Of a stretch of 64,000 bases of DNA, positions 51,601 through 59,129 are shown in pieces. The stretch's first letter is position 1; each line of letters opens with the position of its first letter. This DNA is from Vibrio europaeus. Lineage in GTDB: Bacteria; Pseudomonadota; Gammaproteobacteria; Enterobacterales; Vibrionaceae. The notes beneath the pieces are model-generated. The model was given only the letters and a program-made list of their open reading frames with translations. It was not told the DNA's origin and did not search any database. Where the stretch lies: positions 372,001 through 436,000 of the forward strand of contig NZ_LUAX01000007.1 in the NCBI RefSeq assembly GCF_001695575.1, given 5' to 3'. The position numbers were made by a program, and so were the translations under genes.

Positions 51601-53519
51601 AATGTGTTAGCAGCGTCATCAACAATGCCCCCAGTCGGTGCCGTTGGAGCATTTGGCGTAACGGTAAACGGTTTGTCGTTACAAAGTAAACTACCCGCAG
51701 CGTTGCTTGAGCTAACTTTCACACGAACACAAACTTTGCCAACGTTGTAGTTATTGTCAGGAATCGATAAAGGGTTTGTCGTGACCGCTTGGAAGCTCTG
51801 ACCACCATCAATAGATAATTCATACAGGTTTGGCTGTTCGTAACCAGCGACTACTGTCCATCCAAACTGGTTATTGGCATCGTCTATTAGTGGCAATGTT
51901 GGAGCTACGGGTTTGTTCAGTACTTTGGTGAAAACTTGAGTAATAAGTAGCTCTGCTCCAGCAGGGCGACCATCTATGGGATTCGCTTTTACACGCACAC
52001 GAATAGTGTTGGCATCGAGATTAACGTTACCTACAACATAAGGGTTAGAGGTCAACTCCTGCCAACCAGAACCAAGGTTTATCTCGTAATTTTTTAAGAC
52101 ATCAAAGCCCGTCACTAGTTGAATCTCGAACTGATCCGAGTCGTCATTGGCACGCACCAGCAACGGCGCACTCGGTGAAGCAGGCGTTACCGTCATTGGT
52201 TGTGTCGATTTAGTGCTTAAACCTGTTGGACGAGCAGAACTTAAATCTTCGCGTACACGGAGTTTAAGCTCCCCAGCAGCAATGGCGACATCCGCAAGCT
52301 TTTGTGGTTTTCCGTTAACAAGCTGCCATGTACGACCACCATCAACGGTATACTCATAGTCTCCAACCCCCTCGAAACCTGCCGAGTGTTGCCAGTCAAA
52401 AATATTTTCTACATCGTTAACTACCAGATTTGAAGGCGCAGGTGGAACTCGAGTTTCTGTGAATGCTTTAGCTGACTTTAGCGGCTTACCTGCTGCAATG
52501 AATTTGGCAGGTTTTGCTGCAACTCGAACCTGGACCACACCTTTATTTTTTGAATCTTTACCGACTGAAATTGGCTTTTCTGTCACCTTGTCCCAGCTGA
52601 TGCCATTGTCCAATGAGTATTCGTAGTCAGAGAGCGATACAAATGGCTTAACTAATGACCAATCAAATGTATCCGCAGAATCGTCCATTACGCCTTTTTT
52701 TGGGGCTCGTGGAACTGTAGTAACAACGTCTCCCTTAATGTCATCATGATCGATTTTTAGGTCATCACGGTAATCGCTGGCTAACTGTTCTAGGGCTTGC
52801 TCTGTGTTCTGCGCGCCATGAGACAAGCTATCTGTACGCTGCTTCATTGCAGCAACATCTAAGTTTGCTAGTCGATTCATCGAACCTTTACGAGCAAACT
52901 CTTCAGTGACTCCACTACCTTTCGACGCATCCTGAGCTGATTGAATAACTCGGGTAATACCGCGAGCCAGCATATGGATCTGTTGGCTTTCTGAGCTGGT
53001 TCCAGAGACGTAGTCAGATTTCAGCACATCTTCTGAAACGTTAAGATCGGCGGCAAGTGTACGCGCTGCCTCATCAAAACTTTCACCAGTAAGCTCTGCC
53101 ATACTTGCAATCATAGAAGTCATGGGGCTGACAACATCTGAGTGAGCTACAGGTAATTCGAGAGTAAAATCTTTAGTAATCGTCTGGTTAGGATTGTCTA
53201 AGTCGATGGTTTTGTTGGCAACAGCTTCAACTAAAACTCGGTAGCCTTGGGTGCTGCCTTCCACTGGTAACTCATACTTACCTTGAGAGTCCGTCTGAAC
53301 AATGTTTCCATCACCGCTATCACAGATTGAGTTCTTGTTTTTATCTAGGCATACGTTGGCATTTACAAGATATCCATCCATAACAACACCTGTTAGGCGA
53401 TTACTTGCTGATGGTTCAACCGATGGTGATAACTTACTGTCAGGCTCACTTCCCCCACCACATCCGATAAGGGCAACCGAAATGGCTCCTGCCCCAAGCT
53501 TTTTGACCAGTACTCCCAC
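48657..53519 (-). CDS. Giant lipoprotein with seven Ig-like repeats and three DUF1566 (Lcl) domains, linked to tad locus
   Basis: About 1620 residues. A lipoprotein signal ends in VALIGC-GGG. Next come a Ca-binding-like CLDKNKNSICDSGDG segment in a carboxypeptidase-regulatory-like fold and a helical domain (to about 270). Seven repeats of about 93 residues follow (genomic about 50800-52720), each with P-x-A-P, D-D-x-x-N-x-F-D-W, Y-E-x-S-x-D-x-G-x-x-W and V-R-V-K-A. Then lie a DUF1566 domain, a coiled coil (about 1085-1300) and two more DUF1566/Lcl domains (KVPSSTQLK, VLPTGAEMK). GTG 53519 with SD GGAG is preferred; TTG 53546 is an alternative. Gene order suggests a Tad-associated surface adhesin or anchor, which is inference. 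Confidence 0.75.
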   Translation of the reverse strand: MGVLVKKLGAGAISVALIGCGGGSEPDSKLSPSVEPSASNRLTGVVMDGYLVNANVCLDKNKNSICDSGDGNIVQTDSQGKYELPVEGSTQGYRVLVEAVANKTIDLDNPNQTITKDFTLELPVAHSDVVSPMTSMIASMAELTGESFDEAARTLAADLNVSEDVLKSDYVSGTSSESQQIHMLARGITRVIQSAQDASKGSGVTEEFARKGSMNRLANLDVAAMKQRTDSLSHGAQNTEQALEQLASDYRDDLKIDHDDIKGDVVTTVPRAPKKGVMDDSADTFDWSLVKPFVSLSDYEYSLDNGISWDKVTEKPISVGKDSKNKGVVQVRVAAKPAKFIAAGKPLKSAKAFTETRVPPAPSNLVVNDVENIFDWQHSAGFEGVGDYEYTVDGGRTWQLVNGKPQKLADVAIAAGELKLRVREDLSSARPTGLSTKSTQPMTVTPASPSAPLLVRANDDSDQFEIQLVTGFDVLKNYEINLGSGWQELTSNPYVVGNVNLDANTIRVRVKANPIDGRPAGAELLITQVFTKVLNKPVAPTLPLIDDANNQFGWTVVAGYEQPNLYELSIDGGQSFQAVTTNPLSIPDNNYNVGKVCVRVKVSSSNAAGSLLCNDKPFTVTPNAPTAPTGGIVDDAANTFDWSWVSGFEIATEYEVSIESGDWIPVASKPITLQDRIYAINSIQVRVKANPVNGRPAGAALSNQSAFTEQPDKPSAPTSLVVDDNANTLDWTNVVGFSELANYEWSADSGSNWAPVIAKPIVVGDIAKSKGAVQIRVRANSQNGMPAGVVASNQQPFTETPKLPAPTGGEIKVVDSFTTNLLDWTYVSSGTNYNQPQHYEFTTDQGATWQAALTKPQFVGPRAFNKNHIGIRVKRNAITGKSNPPSNILWATNLSGQFAAIQYVPMKSMNEAASSGAYDPWLTGNEECIAEYSASGSGEPTYWAKVRVDSASEVRKKVEALTLCGISKWQIPRLDEVITLSKRSQDTLPSYVHSYLIDDSYNVWAETSGEFKTYKNGALVNSYFGNYAFVKWQLASSNELLSNVNSEIANLDSFLSQQSGHITQANTFISTWLLENKTKQKNYPVLSDEAKAKRMELEQLLPSWSSKKDQLLTQIESRTFQAKIASQSRTDTDSLAFVSKVAEYRAKVDQLTNNNDALIAIIEATKLAQKIANVQNDKTQVSTASGNLQSAAAGSDIHQATLALFEALHTLEQRNTQLSDLKAQLNLALVKLAASYSNLISSINGLLSEANNIVASHNIDSLKTTAKDGFVRAKNAGYEVSQSSAMIDSRYAKLDMLGGFLPKSATYAQGWRCVLDTSMQDKKRAWTLLQDGMPKGKDQLAYDASGADLPTLIGSGGRLEQINNAAMCGFKDWKVPSSTQLKSLASSTVSGLQESTTIDVNVFPNHKGLLPTYDKATNKDGKRFYYWTSLAQDASNTYAYSYANVSYKSDSTAFDNGTVSVDGYVLLARLVREEVIELKGWTYLTNEGTSTSDRLMAKCARHTETGRIWQLYQDVDSIERYKKYNAITQDLSDFNSNRVCGHSSWVLPTGAEMKALIPTYTPVFEYELPHSDDWNDNKQYVLEGSTSSTYTLFNPSSGEISPKSGGMFDQNKYLFRFISK
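50800..52720 (-). repeat. Seven tandem ~93-codon repeats inside the giant lipoprotein gene
   Basis: The seven units open with P-R-A-P-K, P-P-A-P-S, P-S-A-P-L, P-V-A-P-T, P-T-A-P-T, P-S-A-P-T and L-P-A-P-T. They share the D-W, Y-E and R-V-K/R-A-N positions but differ clearly in sequence, so they are old rather than recent duplications. Confidence 0.75.
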
Positions 53520-53574
53520 CGCTCGAACTCCAAATTTATAAAACAATCACAAAAATGAGCGGGAATATTAATTT

Positions 53575-53601
53575 AAATGATATTTATTATCAATATCATT
53601 T
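53575..53601. promoter_or_regulatory. Fur-like palindrome between the two divergent lipoprotein genes
   Basis: AAATGATATT-N7-AATATCATTT is a perfect 10-bp inverted repeat. Inside it, TGATATT-T-ATTATCA (53578-53592) matches the 7-1-7 Fur consensus TGATAAT-N-ATTATCA at 13 of 14 positions. It lies 56 bp from one start and 81 bp from the other, so it could repress both genes when iron is sufficient. Confidence 0.55.
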
Positions 53602-53681
53602 GATCTTTTATTTTGTGTAGTGATTAAATAGTAGAGATAAATACTAGGTATATTAGAAATAGATAAAATAATTGGTTAAAT

Positions 53682-55694
53682 ATGCTCAAAAAACACACAG
53701 TATGCAATTTGGCGCTCAGTATATCGAGCGCCCTTTTGCTCTCCGCATGCGGTGGTGGTTCTGGTGACTCCGGTTCCTCAGCAACAACAGCAAATGTCTA
53801 CAGTTACTCCGGCTTAGCTCAGTGCGCAGACACTGACTCAGATGGCGTTTGTAGTCCTTTAGAACAGCAAATCTCCTATAGTGGGAATTACGCGAGAATC
53901 GTCAATGATAATGGAGCGATCTTAACGGCTCATAAGACCTCAGAACTAGTGTCGCCATTTACCACTTTAATCTACAGCGAAGTGCTGTTTAACCCAGCGT
54001 TAAAAGGCGACCCAACCAGTGCAGCAACTTATCTTCAGACCGCTCTCGGAGACAAGTTAGGGGTTAACTTTGCTAGCGCGGGAACCACTCATGGTCCTAA
54101 GCAACAAACAGAGACGTTGCTCAAATCCTTACGCCAAGCGCAAACTCAAGGACAGCATGATCCGATGGTGAACATCGCCCATGCTGTTGATGTTATGATT
54201 GCGAATCAAACACTTGATTTATCAGGATTCGATCTTAGATCTCAACCGAATAGACATGTTTCGTTTGATAGTCAGCTAATCGTTCATGGTTCGCAAGCAG
54301 ACTCTGCTTTAGTCGGAGCGAAATCCGTCGCTTTCAACCCTGCAAACAACAAAATTGTCTATGTTGACGCAACTGATAACGTTAAGCAGATCGATATCAC
54401 TAACTCAAACCGTGCTGTACTCGCAACGCGTACGATTGATTCGTACTCCTCTGCCTCTTCAGATGATGACGACGATGATGATGACGATCATAAACACGGC
54501 GGAAGTATTCTTGACCTGTTAGGCTACCAGCCAAAAGCTCACCAATTGACACAAGTTGTACCAGCACTAAATAGTGTTCAATCTTACAAGCTGTACCAAC
54601 CTAAAACAGGTTCAGCGAGTATGCGTAGCACAGTATGTGACGCGACAGGTTCAAGTGGAATTTTCTTAACTAGTTTACGAGACAAATCAGTCCAGTCTCG
54701 CTCCCTGACAATACAAAAAGTCGATGCTTACGCTAGTGCTTCAGGAAGTGTCATTCCTCCAGTCCCAAAACCGACACCTGTAAACCCTGACGCAAATTTA
54801 TCGGCTAAACGTTGCTTCAATGATAACTTCAACTGGATTAAGCCACTCTATTTCCAAAAAGCAGTCATTGCTGAGCTCGATGATGGTTTTAGTACCCAAG
54901 ATTATTTGCGTCGTCTAAATGCCGATACGCTGGCAATGGAGAGTCAGAGTTTCACCCTCAGCTCTACACAAAACTTCGTTGTCCCCTCACTGGATGAGAC
55001 AGAATTGTTGGTCGTGGACGATGGAGGTAGCGCTAACGCTGTGCTGTTGAATTCGCAAACCCTAACACCAACAAACCCTAGTACAATCGGGGTGAATAAT
55101 GCTTCAACTGCTGCGTTCGCGATAGGGAATCAACTGGTGTTTGGCTTGAAGAACAATAAGATTGTATGGGTTGAAAAAACCGCAGCCGCCAATCAGTTAA
55201 AATCCATTGATGTCGACGGAACAGTGCGCATGCTCAAGTCCTCACCAGATGGAAAGTTTTCAGCGGCAATTACAAGTAGCTCGTTATATATTTTGAACAA
55301 CAATTCACGTAGTACAGTCAAAAGGATTTCAATATCAGGAAATGACGTAAAAGAACTGATAGTGCTTAATAGCAAAGCTGTCGCAGTTAAAAATAATGGT
55401 TTGGATTACGTCCAGTTTGGCAATATCTCTGGACCAAAACTCAAGGTAGCCGCGCAATTAGTCACTAACTCTCTCAGAGACGAATGGGCAAATACTCCAG
55501 GGATGACTTGGAATACTTCAAACTTCGGTTACATCCTTGAAAAGACAGGCGTTGCTCAGCAGATAGCAAACCAATTTGATAACATTGAAATCACTTGGTT
55601 ACCTGCTGGTGTGTCTCAAGCAAGCAACGTAACCGGTGCTAACATTAGCGGCTTAGATAGAGGTCAATGGATCACTTTAAGTAAAACGATGTAG
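53682..55694 (+). CDS. Large lipoprotein with Asp-rich stretch, divergent partner of the giant lipoprotein
   Basis: A 670-residue lipoprotein (MLKKHTVCNLALSISSALLLSAC, then GGGSGDSGSS linker). An early DTDSDGVCSPLEQ calcium-loop-like segment is followed by a VSPFTTLI motif; both features also occur in the N-terminal part of the giant lipoprotein. A run of nine Asp followed by HKHGG (about 262-275) may bind metal. The C-terminal two thirds resemble a beta-propeller-like succession of strands (DETELLVVDDG, SPDGKFSAAITSSSLYIL, NSKAVAVKNN), but no family was recognised. There is no clear SD. Probably an exposed surface protein working with the neighbour; this is inference. Confidence 0.65.
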   Translation: MLKKHTVCNLALSISSALLLSACGGGSGDSGSSATTANVYSYSGLAQCADTDSDGVCSPLEQQISYSGNYARIVNDNGAILTAHKTSELVSPFTTLIYSEVLFNPALKGDPTSAATYLQTALGDKLGVNFASAGTTHGPKQQTETLLKSLRQAQTQGQHDPMVNIAHAVDVMIANQTLDLSGFDLRSQPNRHVSFDSQLIVHGSQADSALVGAKSVAFNPANNKIVYVDATDNVKQIDITNSNRAVLATRTIDSYSSASSDDDDDDDDDHKHGGSILDLLGYQPKAHQLTQVVPALNSVQSYKLYQPKTGSASMRSTVCDATGSSGIFLTSLRDKSVQSRSLTIQKVDAYASASGSVIPPVPKPTPVNPDANLSAKRCFNDNFNWIKPLYFQKAVIAELDDGFSTQDYLRRLNADTLAMESQSFTLSSTQNFVVPSLDETELLVVDDGGSANAVLLNSQTLTPTNPSTIGVNNASTAAFAIGNQLVFGLKNNKIVWVEKTAAANQLKSIDVDGTVRMLKSSPDGKFSAAITSSSLYILNNNSRSTVKRISISGNDVKELIVLNSKAVAVKNNGLDYVQFGNISGPKLKVAAQLVTNSLRDEWANTPGMTWNTSNFGYILEKTGVAQQIANQFDNIEITWLPAGVSQASNVTGANISGLDRGQWITLSKTM

Positions 55695-55703
55695 TTGTAT
55701 AAA

Positions 55704-55761
55704 AAAGCAGCACTAGAAAACCGTTCGTGGGGGTCAGGAGCATGTTGTCAGGTGCTGCTTT
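55704..55761. terminator. Bidirectional long-loop terminator
   Basis: AAAGCAGCAC pairs with GTGCTGCTTT across a 38-nt loop, followed by TTTGTTTT on the plus strand and TTTTTT on the minus strand. It separates the large lipoprotein gene from the convergent 39-residue ORF. Confidence 0.65.
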
Positions 55762-55764
55762 GTT

Positions 55765-55884
55765 TTACCAATTCATCAGTTGCAAAAGGTTGACTAGTGC
55801 CAGCCGCTCGATGAAAGAAGCCCCCGCATCAAGCTTAGAGCGGTAGTAAACACTGAGTTGCGATTCCAGTTTGTCTTTCTTCAT
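55765..55884 (-). CDS. Small hypothetical protein (39 residues)
   Basis: A short minus-strand ORF beginning MKKDKLESQLSVYYRSKL and ending LLQLMNW. It has a strong SD (GAGGAG, 6 nt before ATG 55884) and ends against a terminator, which argues for real expression. It looks like an amphipathic helix followed by a hydrophobic one. It is divergent from the SgrR-like gene about 180 bp away. Sequence style recalls small DUF1127-like or leader-type proteins, but no family can be named. Confidence 0.5.
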   Translation of the reverse strand: MKKDKLESQLSVYYRSKLDAGASFIERLALVNLLQLMNW

Positions 55885-56066
55885 TATTATCTCCTCTGTT
55901 GCCACCTATTTTGCGACTTTATGAGGAACAGAAAAACTGTCAATCTAGGTTATTTTCATTCCCCATAAAGACACAAACTTGCTGACAAATGGCAAAAAAG
56001 AGTAGCAAACCGTCAAAACTAGGAACAAAATTAGCAAACAACTTTCTGGTTTGATGAGTATTTTTT

Positions 56067-57818
56067 GTGTCTGACTTAAATCTATTGCGTTATTACAGCC
56101 GTTTAGTCCCACTTGGCGTTGGCATCGAGCATAAAACAACATTGCCTACCGTTGCCGATTCACTATTTACCACCTCCCGTCACGCGCGCAACTTACTTAA
56201 TCAAATGCTTGATTTGTCTTGGTTATCTTGGATTCCAAAGGCCGGGCGCAATCAACGATCTACGTTGATCCTTCACCTTCATCTGGACGAACTTAAAGCC
56301 CAACTGGCTTCAAAACGAATCCTAGAAGGTAAGTATGAAAAGGCGCTGTCGATACTGGATGACGATGAAGTCGCGTTTGGACGATTGCTGCAAAGCACCT
56401 CTGGCGCAACGATACGTGAAGGTCTGCTGCATATTCAGCTCACCTACAAACGCCCTTTTGAACGCTTGGTGCCACATCAACTCCAGCGTTCCAGCGAGCG
56501 TTATCTAATAAGGCAAATCTATTGTTGTTTAGTATCGAGTGCTGCCAATGGAAACCTAGAGCCACAGCTTGCTCACCACTGGCACTATAATGAGTCTAAT
56601 CTTGAGTGGAGCTTTTACCTGCGCCCAGAATTAACGTTTCACAATGGTGAAGCGATCAGTGGTGAATCCATAGTAAATCTGTTTAAAAAGCTAGCAACCT
56701 TGGCTGATTATCAGAGCGAGTTACACCATCTGATTGACGTCTATACACCTTCGCCAAACAAGATTGTTTTTAAACTTTCTAAACCAGACCTCGGCTTTGG
56801 TGGCTTGATTTCAGGCGTTAAGTATTCCATTCAGCCCATCTCGCAAATTAGTGAGGCGCCAATCAAGCAAGTCATTGGTTGTGGGCCATTTGAAGTGACT
56901 GAACACTCTGAGAGCAAGCTCTGTTTACAAGCCTTTGAGCGCTATTACGCTTGCCGCGCCTTAACGGACCAAGTCACGATTTGGCATCTTGACGAATCTG
57001 AACTTCAAAACAAGCAAATTCAGACCAATCAACCTGGAGCTCAATCCAGTTCAGACTGCAATTACTACGTTTCTCACGCTGTAAGTAAGCACTTAGATCG
57101 CAGCGTCCAGCAGAGCCGTACCGAAGATGGCTGTATGTTTGTGCTCTTTAACCAATGCGGAGAAACGGTATTAGATGACAATCAACGCCGCTTTCTGTCT
57201 ACTTATTTAACACCGCACAAGGTGTTCGATTACCTAGACCAGCATAACCTACTTTTTGGCTGTGAAGTTGCGCAAAACCTACTGCCGATGTGGCATAAAA
57301 TCACCCGCCCCGAGATGCCCGAAGCTGCCCTACCCAATCAGCTGACTATCGCTATCTATGATTACAGCTCGTTGCGAAACTGCGCTTTAGCGGTGAAATA
57401 CCTGTTGGAGCAACATGGTGTGGAAGTGGTGATTAACAGCTACAGCTATCGCCAGCTGACGACTTTAGCGGAGTCTGGTCAGCTTCAAGAGTCTGTCATC
57501 ATTACCAATATCAATCTTGATGACAATCGACACGCCTCTGCATTTAACAGTCTTTATCACAACCCTATTATCCAACGTTGTATTGGTGAGCAATCGAAGG
57601 CATGGCTACTAGATATGCTTAACCAACTTCGCTCTGAAACAGAACTACCGGATTACCTTGATGCTCTAGAACCTATTGCTTCAGCGTTGATCAACCAGTT
57701 TTGGCTTTCTCCACTGTTTCATCACAGACAGACATTGCGTTTTCAAGGTGTACTTAAAGATGTCGCTCTCACCAACTGGGGATGGCCAGATATTAAGAAT
57801 GTCTGGTCAGCCGATTAG
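56067..57818 (+). CDS. SgrR-family transcriptional regulator (HTH + solute-binding domain)
   Basis: A 583-residue protein with an N-terminal SgrR-type winged helix (about 1-115: TLPTVADSLFTTSRHARNLLNQMLDLSWLSWIPKAGRNQRSTLIL) and a C-terminal SBP_bac_5 oligopeptide/solute-binding-like domain (about 165-560: LAHHWHYNESNLEWSFYLRPELTFHNGEAISG). In E. coli SgrR activates the sRNA SgrS during sugar-phosphate stress. Here the neighbour is a betaine-type ABC transporter 227 bp downstream on the same strand, so it may control that instead. It starts at GTG 56067 with a weak SD. The ligand is unknown. Confidence 0.82.
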   Translation: MSDLNLLRYYSRLVPLGVGIEHKTTLPTVADSLFTTSRHARNLLNQMLDLSWLSWIPKAGRNQRSTLILHLHLDELKAQLASKRILEGKYEKALSILDDDEVAFGRLLQSTSGATIREGLLHIQLTYKRPFERLVPHQLQRSSERYLIRQIYCCLVSSAANGNLEPQLAHHWHYNESNLEWSFYLRPELTFHNGEAISGESIVNLFKKLATLADYQSELHHLIDVYTPSPNKIVFKLSKPDLGFGGLISGVKYSIQPISQISEAPIKQVIGCGPFEVTEHSESKLCLQAFERYYACRALTDQVTIWHLDESELQNKQIQTNQPGAQSSSDCNYYVSHAVSKHLDRSVQQSRTEDGCMFVLFNQCGETVLDDNQRRFLSTYLTPHKVFDYLDQHNLLFGCEVAQNLLPMWHKITRPEMPEAALPNQLTIAIYDYSSLRNCALAVKYLLEQHGVEVVINSYSYRQLTTLAESGQLQESVIITNINLDDNRHASAFNSLYHNPIIQRCIGEQSKAWLLDMLNQLRSETELPDYLDALEPIASALINQFWLSPLFHHRQTLRFQGVLKDVALTNWGWPDIKNVWSAD

Positions 57819-57922
57819 CGTAATTTTTATCGCACAGCGTTAATGCTTTGAGCTCAAAACATAAAATCCTCCATTAGCTCCTTCTGGCTATAAATTTCCG
57901 TGACGACAGTGCGGTTTTTTAC

Positions 57923-57945
57923 TGACAAATGTTTTATTTTTGTCA
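57923..57945. promoter_or_regulatory. Inverted repeat upstream of the betaine/choline transporter operon
   Basis: TGACAAA-N9-TTTGTCA is a perfect 7-bp dyad about 100 bp before the proX-like start and is a candidate operator. Which regulator uses it is unknown. Confidence 0.45.
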
Positions 57946-58045
57946 CAAAAAACATCAACACTGGTTCACAGAGTCAACATATTAATTTGAACTCTAAATA
58001 TCATTTCGCTATTTTTATAACGTATTCATTAAAAAGGAAATTACA

Positions 58046-59035
58046 ATGAAACTAAAAACGGCTGCATTACTAACCCTAAGCGCAACCGCTTTCCATGCCC
58101 AAGCTGAGGAGTGTGGCAAGGTAACAATCGCTGATATGAACTGGAATTCCGCCACAGTGATTGCCAACGTAGATAAGTTTATTCTTGAGCACGGCTACGG
58201 CTGTGAGGCTGAGTTAATACCTGGCGATACCATGCCTACTGGCACATCTATGATTGAAAAAGGCCAACCAGACGTGGCACCGGAACTTTGGAGTAATAGC
58301 CTTAAAGATGCATTAGACAAAGGGGTTGCTGAAAAACGCCTACGCTATGCAGGTAAGTCTCTCGTTGATGGTGGCGAGGAAGGTTTTTGGGTCCCTGCCT
58401 ATCTAGTTAAACAGTATCCTGAAATGGCCACTATCGAAGGTGTAAAAAAACACGCCAAATTGTTTGAACACCCTGAAGATCCTGATCATTCTGCCTTCTA
58501 CAGCTGCCCGGCTGGTTGGAACTGCCAAATCAGTGCAGGTAACTTGTTTAATGCTCTGGGTTTAGAAGGTTCGGGCTTTACCATTATTGACCCAGGTTCT
58601 AGTGCTGGCTTATCTGGTGCTATCGCTAAAGCTTATGAACGCGAAGAGGCATGGTTTGGCTACTATTGGGCACCAACTGCGGTACTTGGTAAGTATGAAA
58701 TGGTCAAAGTTGATTTTGGTAGTGGCGTCGATGAAGCAGAATTTGTTGGATGTACAACACAACCTGAGTGTGAGTCACCAAAAGCCACCATGTACCCACC
58801 ATCACCAGTACATACTATTACGACTGAAGAATTTGCTAACCGTGCTCCGCAAGCTTATGACTATTTCACCAAACGTGGATTTAGCAACGCGGATATGAAC
58901 CAACTTCTCGCTTGGATGGAAGATAACCAAGCAGATGGCGAAGAAGCTATGTTCCACTTCTTAGAGGAATACCCGCAGATTTGGCAATCGTGGGTCCCGC
59001 AAGATGTGGCAAACAAAGTTAAGCAAGCACTTTAA
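58046..59035 (+). CDS. proX: Glycine betaine/choline-type ABC transporter substrate-binding protein
   Basis: A 329-residue periplasmic protein with a signal peptide (MKLKTAALLTLSATAFHAQA) and an OpuAC/ProX-type domain. Aromatic residues fitting a cation-pi box for quaternary amines are present (DMNWNSATV, PELWSNS, EGFWVPAYL, WFGYYWAP). Cysteine pairs (YSCPAGWNCQ, GCTTQPEC) suggest disulfides. AAAGGAA precedes the ATG. First gene of an ABC operon; separated from the permease by two RNA hairpins. Betaine, choline or a related compound is the likely substrate, possibly for osmoprotection. Confidence 0.88.
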   Translation: MKLKTAALLTLSATAFHAQAEECGKVTIADMNWNSATVIANVDKFILEHGYGCEAELIPGDTMPTGTSMIEKGQPDVAPELWSNSLKDALDKGVAEKRLRYAGKSLVDGGEEGFWVPAYLVKQYPEMATIEGVKKHAKLFEHPEDPDHSAFYSCPAGWNCQISAGNLFNALGLEGSGFTIIDPGSSAGLSGAIAKAYEREEAWFGYYWAPTAVLGKYEMVKVDFGSGVDEAEFVGCTTQPECESPKATMYPPSPVHTITTEEFANRAPQAYDYFTKRGFSNADMNQLLAWMEDNQADGEEAMFHFLEEYPQIWQSWVPQDVANKVKQAL

Positions 59036-59053
59036 ACCCATAAGAAACCTAAG

Positions 59054-59111
59054 TAGCGCATGACGCGCTATGATTTTGATGTACTCCTTCGCTACCGGTG
59101 TAGCGAAGGAG
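59054..59111 (+). repeat. Two stem-loops between substrate-binding and permease genes
   Basis: TAGCGC-ATGAC-GCGCTA (59054-59070) and CTCCTTCGCTAC-CGGT-GTAGCGAAGGAG (59084-59111) are perfect stems, the second 12 bp with a tetraloop. They probably stabilise the upstream mRNA or partly terminate, giving more binding protein than permease. Confidence 0.7.
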
Positions 59112-59129
59112 AATAAAAGGAACTTATTG

